Below, in pieces: positions 46,691-64,000 of a stretch of 64,000 nucleotides of DNA (the stretch's first letter is position 1; each line of letters starts with the position of its first letter). The position numbers were made by a program, and so were the translations under genes. Below the pieces are notes generated by a model, which was given only the letters and a program-made list of their open reading frames with translations, was not told where the DNA came from and made no database searches. Source of the DNA: Alviniconcha marisindica (lineage: Eukaryota; Mollusca; Gastropoda; Provannidae); assembly GCA_018857735.1 (NCBI GenBank), contig JABMCL010001789.1, positions 61,001-125,000 of the forward strand. Reading direction: 5' to 3'.

Positions 46691-48417
46691 CCGTCCAGTT
46701 TTTCACACCCACTGCAAAGTCATGTCAGCCTTTGGAATATTGTGTGGCCTTCCAGATGGCTGTGGTAAAACTCTTTGTTGGCTTTCTATTGAAGACCATG
46801 CGTTTGGACAGATCTTTGAGGAGTTTTACATTGTCAGAAGAGGTTGTGAGGTTGTGAAAAGTGTTTTGACATATTTTAAGTGACAGTTTGAGCACCTCCT
46901 GATGTGATCCAAGGCAGTTGGCAGATGTTAAAATTCATATCAGTCAGGTTTTTTTAGGTCTGTTTACAGCAAGGTGATATTAGGCCCCCACCCTGCAAAA
47001 TGTTTTTTTGGGGTTAAAATCCAATTTACCAGCTTGTGTCTCTGTCAAGAGTGTGAACTTGATCAATTTATTGCTTTTTTGTTGTTGAATTTTCATTACT
47101 ATTATTATTACTATCGTTTATAGATTTGCACTATTTCATTAAATGTAGATTTCATTAAATATGTTTGTCTGATTTATTCTCATTTATAGATTTGTGCTGC
47201 ATGGAAAACATACTTGAAGCCTGTGTTTTTCATTAAATGTGGAACAGTAGTGGTTTCTGTGGTATACTGGAGTGAAGGGGTGTGTGAGAAGCGTTTGTGT
47301 GAATGTGTATATATACTTTAAGATTTTCAATCCCATTAAGAAAGAAATCTTCATAGGCTATGCGAGATCTTTCAAACATTGCATGAGGCTAATTTCAGCT
47401 GAGCCGTACACTTTTAGTACCTCAGCCTCATTTCTTAGGTAATATAGGCGAGTAAAAAGTAAAACTTTGCAAGCCACTTATCCCAGCAAGTTCTTATCTG
47501 GCTAAGTTTGAGTTTGATGGGTGCTGATCTTCTCTTAATCTAAAGTACATTGACAAGAGCATGTGCAAAATGCTTATCATCATTCTGGCAACTGTAAAAC
47601 TGGCACATCTGTGGACTCTGCTTCACAACTTCAAACACTTTCTGTGACCTGGACCCATTTTTAAAGGTCACACTAGAAACTCAAAAATGTAATCCAAACA
47701 CACGAAAGGTTAAAAACACACACTCAAAAAAGCTTATTTAATATGACACAAACAAAATGCAAATTTTCGGGGGAAAGCAACAGAATAACACTTCCTGTGT
47801 CACTAGACACAAATACACCACGGCTGCAAGCCTACATTTCATTTTTCACTGTTTAACTGTCATCTAAGTATTGTTCTGTTGTGTATTGACTGTACTGGGG
47901 CATGCTTGATTGTGTCTGATTGGCATGAGCTATCTTAACACGCAAGATTAACATGCAAGAGTATTTATGCTTACAACATGTACACCAAAACAAACTGAAG
48001 TCAACCCAGTATGAACAGTAACCTGTACCTGTAAAATTATATATTTTTTTTTTAAGTGACATTAAAACATACAAATAAATTGCTTTCAAGAGAAAGCAAC
48101 TCACAAACTATGTACATTAAAACGAATACATTTCTTTCAAGAGAAAGAAATTTGCAATCTTTGTTCACATTTATTAGAGACCATATTAATTAAACTGTGA
48201 AAACTCAATCAAAACACTTGAAAGAAAATACCTGCAGCAAATTTCATCATTTTACAACTGGTAAAACACAGAATACTGACATGATAAGAGATGGGGAGAA
48301 CAGAAGCCCAAACAAAATGAAGAGACCTTAACCTAACTAGTGATCAAGCCTACACTTGATTACATAATTATTCACAGTTTCTGCTCTGATTACTATTTTC
48401 AATCCACCTTTAAAACA
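46691..48417. other. No gene seen; one family D copy
   Basis: AT-rich. Family D repeat at about 47690-47880 (AATCCAAACACACGAAAGG, CTTATTTAATATGACAC, AACTGTC). A 27-bp direct repeat, TTGC..TTTCAAGAGAAAG, occurs at 48080 and 48133. No exon-like feature. Confidence 0.5.
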
Positions 48418-48425
48418 CAAAGATT

Positions 48426-48990
48426 GGTAAAATCCAAGGAGACGGTTGGAAATTCCTAGACCATTTTAAAAGCTATCTTGGGTCACAAATATCACCGCAA
48501 TCATTAAATGAGATCCATATCTGCCGATTACAGCCAAAATCCACAACGAAAAGTGAGTTTTCTTCATATATTTCTGTCTTCGATTGTCAGTTCAAGTCGG
48601 CTCGGGTTGCCCTTTGACTTTTGACCTAGTTTCCCAGTAACAATGTGAACGCTTCCTTATGCCGATTTTTGCAAGACAATCGTACTCACGACTGAACGTT
48701 CTCAGATTGCAACTTTTTTCGTTCATTTTCCGCGGTTTTTAATTGCTGTAGCTTGTCGAACGAGGCCACTTACCTAGCAGCACTTCGTCAGCTTCGTTCG
48801 CCATTTGCAATCCATTACGCCAACTCGAAACGATCAAAGACAAATATATATGATAAAAATCACCTTTTGTTGCGGATTTTGGCTGTAATTGGTAGATATG
48901 GACCTCATTTAATGATTGTGATGATACTTGTGACCCAAAATAACTTTTAAAACGGTCCAGGAATTTCCGACCGTCTCCTTGGATTTTACC
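48426..48990. mobile_element. Fold-back element family C, intact, 565 bp with 8-bp duplication
   Basis: The ends GGTAAAATCCAAGGAGACGG and CCGTCTCCTTGGATTTTACC are perfect inverted repeats. The arms pair over about 145 bp (GCCAAAATCCACAACGAAAA with its inverse near 48860). CAAAGATT flanks it at 48418-48425 and 48991-48998. An 8-bp duplication suits hAT, or with long arms a Mutator-like element. No transposase. Confidence 0.85.
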
Positions 48991-49179
48991 CAAAGATTCA
49001 CCAAGATCTAAGTCAAATTTTGCATACACAACTGATTTACAGGATGCTTTATTCATTCATCCCATTATCAGATTATGGGAAAATCAGCGCCAAAATGACC
49101 CTTTTGTCGTCCTGTTTCCCCGCACATTCATGAGTACTTGTATATATGTTGTCTCCTGTCACATGGACTGCTGCATTGT

Positions 49180-49690
49180 GACTTCAGAGGTAGCTCTGAA
49201 CAGTGAGGAGGCTTGGTAGTAGAGTGCTACTCCTGGGGGGAATTTTCCCTGGGATAGAGAAAAATAAGGGAAGTCTAGCTCAGGGGAGCTAAATCTAGTC
49301 TACCCAGTGACGGACAATGCCATGCAACTGCATAGCCGTTAATGACATCAGGGGTAGTTCTGACTGAACAGATTACAATGAGGAGGTTCAGTAGTACTGT
49401 GCTACTTCATGGGGGGTGGGGGGGTGGTGGCAATGATAGAGAAAATAAAGGAAGTCTAGCTCAGGGGAGCTAAATCTAGTCTACCCAGTCACTGACAATG
49501 CCTGCAACTACATAGCCATTAATGACATCGGGGGTAGTTCTGATTGAACAGTGAGGAGGTTCAGTAGTACGTGCTACATTGGGGGGGGGGGGGGGGGGGT
49601 CACAGGGATAGAGCAAACAAGGGATGTCTTGCCCAGGGAAGCTAAATCTAGACTGCCCAGTCACTGACAGTGCCATGCTGCTGCTGAAAA
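49180..49690. repeat. About 175-bp tandem repeat, three copies
   Basis: Each unit has GAACAGTGAGGAGG, AGTAG(T/A)GTGCTAC, a G run, GATAGAG, GTCTAGCTCAGGGGAGCTAA, CTACCCAGTCACTGACAATG and CATTAATGACATC. Copies start near 49180, 49355 and 49530. Confidence 0.85.
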
Positions 49691-49739
49691 TAAAACTTCA
49701 CAAAAAGTTGCCAAGGTGTCATGGGGGCTTGTCCCACAC

Positions 49740-49825
49740 TTACAGCCATGTACACAGTCTATCCCCACACTTACAGCCATGTACACAGTCTATCCCCACA
49801 CTTACAGCCATGTACACAGTCTATT
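49740..49825. repeat. 31-bp repeat, three copies
   Basis: The unit CCCCACACTTACAGCCATGT plus ACACAGTCTAT is repeated exactly. Confidence 0.9.
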
Positions 49826-49849
49826 TGCCAGGAGATTGTATATAGAAAG

Positions 49850-50653
49850 ACAATTTCCACTTGACAAGTCTTAAACACAAATATAACAGCTCCCATTTGA
49901 CAGGGGATCTTGCCTACAGGCATAGGACATAATCATACAGAGTGCACCTACCATGGATCTCATACACAGGCAATTTCCAAAGGACAAGGGTCTTAAAGCA
50001 AAATACAAGAACCTCCACTTGACACAGGAACGTGAATACCAGCGTAGGACATATTACACTTTCCATCTGCCTAGGGATCTTATAAAGACAGCTGCACCTG
50101 ACGGGAGATCTTATACACTGACAATTTCCACGCAACAGAGGCTCTTAAATACAAGCATCTTACACATAGACAATTTCCACCTTGCAGGGGATCTTACACA
50201 GACAATTTACCACTCAACCTGATGAAGGACCTTAAATTCAAGCACAGGACAAGACAATTTTCCACCTGCCCAGGGATCTTGTTCAGACAATTTTCGCACA
50301 ACAGAGGCTCTCAAATACAAGCACAGAACAAGACAATTTTCCACCTGCCCAGGGATCTTGTTCAGACAATTTCCGCATGACAGAGGCTCTCAAATACAAG
50401 CACAGGACAAGACAATTTACCACCTGCCCAGGGATCTTGTTCAGACAATTTCGGCACGACAGAGGCTCTCAAATACAAGCACAGAACAAGACAATTTACC
50501 ACCTGCCCATGCCGGATCTTATGCAGACACTCTGCACCGGACAGGGGATCTTGCATACAGACGCTTTTGACTCAACAAAGTCATTTAAATAATAATAATA
50601 GTGACGGGTACTTAAGGGCATTCTTTAAATGTACACGTTTTCAAGATTCAGTG

Positions 50654-50716
<63 letters not shown>

Positions 50717-51300
50717 CACAGTGGTATATCAGGGCAATGGGACTAAAAAAAGCGTTTTGAAAAGAGGTTTTCAAGGAAGATTTAAAACCACTGACAGAGG
50801 TAGAATGACAGACAGAAACAGGGAGCTGGTTCCAGATAACCGGAGCCTGGTACGAGATAGAGCGCTGACCACTGGAATACAAGCACAGGTCATGAGAAAA
50901 ATGTCCACCTACCTCAGGATCTCATGCAGACAAATTCTACTTTACAAGGGATCTTACACACAGACAATTAATCACAATAACAAATTCTTTTATTTATAAA
51001 GCACCTGAACAGCAATTTGAAGAGCTCTTAGCATTGCACAAAACAGTTCTGTTCATCATCAAATATAAAACATCGAGCTACATATCAATAAATTAACATA
51101 TAAATTACTTAAATTAGCCCAAAACACACAAATGAAAATGGTAAGCTCACTCGACCCATACACATGTTAATGTACACTAATGCAGACAATTTATGGAAAA
51201 TGTAAAATTTCCACTCGCCAGGAGACCCTATACACAAACACACAATTTTCAAGTATTATCCTGCGAGTATACGCCATTTAGTGTGGACACAAGTGTTAGT
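49850..51300. repeat. Degenerate array on a GACAATTTCCAC / GGGATCTT theme
   Basis: Units of about 45-75 bp: GACAATTT(A/T)CCACCTGCC, CAGGGATCTTGTTCA, GAGGCTCTCAAATACAAGCA. The tightest copies are at 50250-50500. Outlying copies continue to about 52180. A LINE fragment interrupts it at 50640-50885. Confidence 0.75.
50640..50885 (-). mobile_element. LINE 3' remnant (end of reverse-transcriptase ORF) plus AC microsatellite
   Basis: On the minus strand it reads GQRSISYQAPVIWNQLPVSV followed by CHSTSVSGFKSSLKT and CCCTGATATACCAC, then a long (GT)n. It matches the fragment at 10195-10440 in the same part of the protein and in having the microsatellite directly after the tail. Confidence 0.8.
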
Positions 51301-51734
51301 ATGTGTGACTACAGATAAAGATCAGGTGAAAGTAACTGTGCATGGATACAAATGTGTGTGTGTGTGTGTGCACACGGCATTCGCGCTTTTGTGTTGTGTG
51401 TGGTGTGTTCGCTACTGCAAACAAGTGTATATTCAAGGGTGGTTTAAAAAAAGAAGGAAAGAAAAGACTGTTGTTGTTTGGATATGTTATTATCTTGATA
51501 ACTGTAAGATCAGTCTGATGCCACTTATGTGAAAAGACTTTAAATAAAAAGGAAGAAGAACACAATTTACAGAATGTGTACAATTTCGACTTACCAGGGG
51601 ATCTTATCCACTACCACAGACAATTCCCACTTGACAAAGGATCTGAAATGCAAGATTAGAATGCAGAAATAGACTGATAACTGATTTTTAATGCCCAGTC
51701 AACCATGACGGTTGTATCAGCGTGATTGTGGAAC

Positions 51735-51900
51735 ATAAAAGATCCAAACACATAAAGTTTCAAAAGCACGCTTATTTATTATGACACGGACACACAATAT
51801 GCATATTTTTGGGAAAATCCCCTTTGTCATGCCACAAAATGACACTTAAACAACAGTTAAATGGTTAAAAATGATGAAAATGAGAGAGAAACTTATTTTT
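51735..51900 (+). repeat. Dispersed repeat family D, copy 4
   Basis: GATCCAAACACATAAAG, GCTTATTTATTATGACAC, ACACAATATGCATATTTTTG, CCCCTTTGTCATGCC and AACAGTTAAATGG. It is directly preceded by a retroelement tail (GCCCAGTCAACCATGACGG). Confidence 0.6.
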
Positions 51901-53180
51901 TTGGGCTGCGCTGTTGAAAGCTGTTTCAGATTTTTGTGGAACATAAGACAATTTCCATTTGCCAGTGAACCTTACAAAGAATTTCCACGCGACAAAGGGT
52001 CTTAAACACAAACAGGACAAGACAATTTTAATATGTCAAGGGATCTTGAAAGTCAAATACATATACCCCCCCCCCCCCCCCCCCCCCCCAAAAAAAGAAG
52101 AGAAATCTCCACTTGACATGAATTTTAAATAAAAACAGGACAATTTCCGTGTGACAAAGGATTATAAATACAAATTGGACATTTCAACTTCACAGGGGTA
52201 GAATCCCATACCAAAAGCAGAAGTGTGTTCTGTTGGGCTTGCACAGATTTCTGCAGCAGGCGCAAGAGGCAGAATTTCAAGTAGTTAAGAGCAGGATTGT
52301 CCTTTAAAAAATTGCTGCCAGTGTGTTTAGCGTCATGTTTGGTTGTACATGAGTGTTTTTTCACGACGCTGCATTTACTGTACACTGGTTCTGAAAAGTG
52401 TTTGCGACTCCTGCTTAAGTTGCACCTTGGTAACCCCATGGTAGGATTACACCGGTGAATTGACTTTACCGCTGCATCTACTGAAATGAAAAGGACGCTG
52501 CTGTAACTTTCGTAAATGCACAAGCAGCTGAGCCCATTATAACGACCAGTTCTAATAATAGTACGACAAACCTGGTCTTGCGTATGATTAGAGCTTGTCC
52601 CCCATTCTTTCACCTACCACTTCATTATTGTGAGACAAGAGTTTGCAAAGAGGTGCCCCCAGTAACTCATCCATAAGCATACATTCTGTTCAGGGACCCA
52701 TCATCACTCCATCATATGTACGTATCTGCTGTAGGACGATTTAGCCCATGCGCGGAAGATAACCACAGCTACATGGGTTATGTTTCAATAATTATGACAA
52801 ACTCAAATTCCACCTTTGCTGCTTTTCATTTACTTTTAGGCAGCGGTCTTCAACAGACAAGCTTTCAAGAGCAGGCTGGACTCTACCCACCAAGACAGGA
52901 AGTCTCTTCCCTGAGTTTTGCCGACCCAAGCAGTGACCTCAGTGTTGAAAGTTAAGCCAGAATAGCTTGTTAGGCCGGCAAAGACCAGATTAAAGACTTT
53001 TAGCCTGAGTAAATCGGATCATCCTGTCAATACGTTTTCGCTTCTGAATAGCTACCCCCATCTCCTGTGAGCCCAACAAGCACATGCCTGCAGGGCTTTC
53101 GGTCAACAAAACTTCTGCACCAAGCCAGACCTGGTCCAAAATCTCCACAGACATAGCCTGTACACAGATACAATCACTCA
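51901..53180 (-). other. Likely RABGGTB 3' UTR and downstream DNA
   Basis: Lies downstream of the RABGGTB stop on the minus strand. Contains a poly-C run at 52067-52089. A 162-codon minus frame at 52125-52613 shows no known domain and is not supported. No nearby AATAAA could be fixed. Confidence 0.4.
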
Positions 53181-63491
<10,311 letters not shown>

Positions 63492-64000
63492 CTGAAAAGG
63501 GAGAGGCAAACGTTCATGATTATTGTGTGTAAAATATACTTTATGGTTATCAAGTGTAAACTGGTGGGTTTAGAATGCAGAATTTGATTGTAAAGTATAA
63601 ATTATAAAAATAATTAAGGGCCTCCTGGGTAATGTAAAAAAAAAAAAACTACTGTTGTGATAACACTAATAAATACTGCAAAGTCTGTAGCATTTGTAGT
63701 TAGTTATTCTAGGATTTGAACACACTGTCAGCTGCCCTGGGTCACCACAGGATGAATCACACATTCAAAATTCTTTTACACCAGTTTAAAACACATCAGA
63801 CAGTCATGAGCTGAAAGCCGGATCACAGTTCTCGACACACCACAGCCAACAGCAAATGTAACCAAGCCAAAAACAGCCAATACACATCTCAACATTTACA
63901 TTTCACCTAACTGGAACCAACAGAAGTATCACATTTTCCACGAAGGAACCCCAAACAATATGAACAGTGTGGATTCAGCAGAGGCCAGAACAATCTTTAA
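63492..64000 (-). other. RABGGTB intron, partial
   Basis: No exon matching the N-terminal 37 residues of RABGGTB is visible, so it lies beyond the window. A short A run is at 63638-63649. Confidence 0.6.

Noticed and set aside
46620..46883. 87-codon plus-strand frame
   Set aside because: It begins inside repeat family E, is not conserved in the other copy at 3560-3640, and shows no domain.
52125..52613. 162-codon minus-strand frame as a gene
   Set aside because: No recognisable domain, poor composition and a location just downstream of RABGGTB. It is probably UTR or intergenic.

Overview
The window is animal nuclear DNA, not bacterial. Two conserved eukaryotic genes are split by GT-AG introns, microsatellites are very long and frequent, and many tRNA-derived SINEs, LINE 3' remnants and MITEs are present. 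The SINE and LINE tails (for example ends resembling GGCGTAAAACACCAACTTAC) look molluscan, most likely a marine gastropod. That placement is inference from repeat style and protein resemblance, not from a search. Most long open frames here are artefacts of microsatellites and tandem repeats whose unit length is a multiple of three.

Three genes can be supported. (1) PPP1R11 (protein phosphatase 1 inhibitor-3) lies complete on the minus strand at 23203 to 14280: four coding exons, 136 residues. (2) A plus-strand gene of unknown family, coding at 39341-42322 (993 residues in one exon), has about 45 copies of a 12-residue repeat, a hydrophobic segment, a cysteine-rich N-glycosylatable domain, a second transmembrane segment and a short tail. 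(3) RABGGTB (Rab geranylgeranyltransferase beta subunit) lies on the minus strand from 63491 to 53181: eight exons, 297 residues; only the N-terminal exon or exons fall beyond the window.

Layout: 0-14 kb holds tandem arrays (90, 36 and 35 bp units), MITEs, SINEs and LINE scraps. 14-23.6 kb is PPP1R11, with a 2.1 kb TTAA-flanked, THAP-containing (Kolobok-like) transposon and a SINE in its last intron. 24-39 kb is intergenic: a CpG-rich array, segmental duplications and a fold-back element family. 39-42.8 kb is the repeat-bearing membrane-protein gene. 43-53 kb is a 60-bp array, dispersed repeats and a 565-bp fold-back element with a target duplication. 53-64 kb is RABGGTB.

The most unusual observation is in RABGGTB. 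In two separate introns the exon end plus its 5' splice site has been amplified in tandem into the intron (about 14 donor copies at 57.46-57.91 kb; six extra copies at 62.49-63.2 kb). A third array lies 16-17 bp from the last 3' splice site. PPP1R11 also has a SINE about 20 bp from its final acceptor. PPP1R11 and RABGGTB act in unrelated housekeeping pathways (PP1 control and Rab prenylation); nothing suggests they work together.
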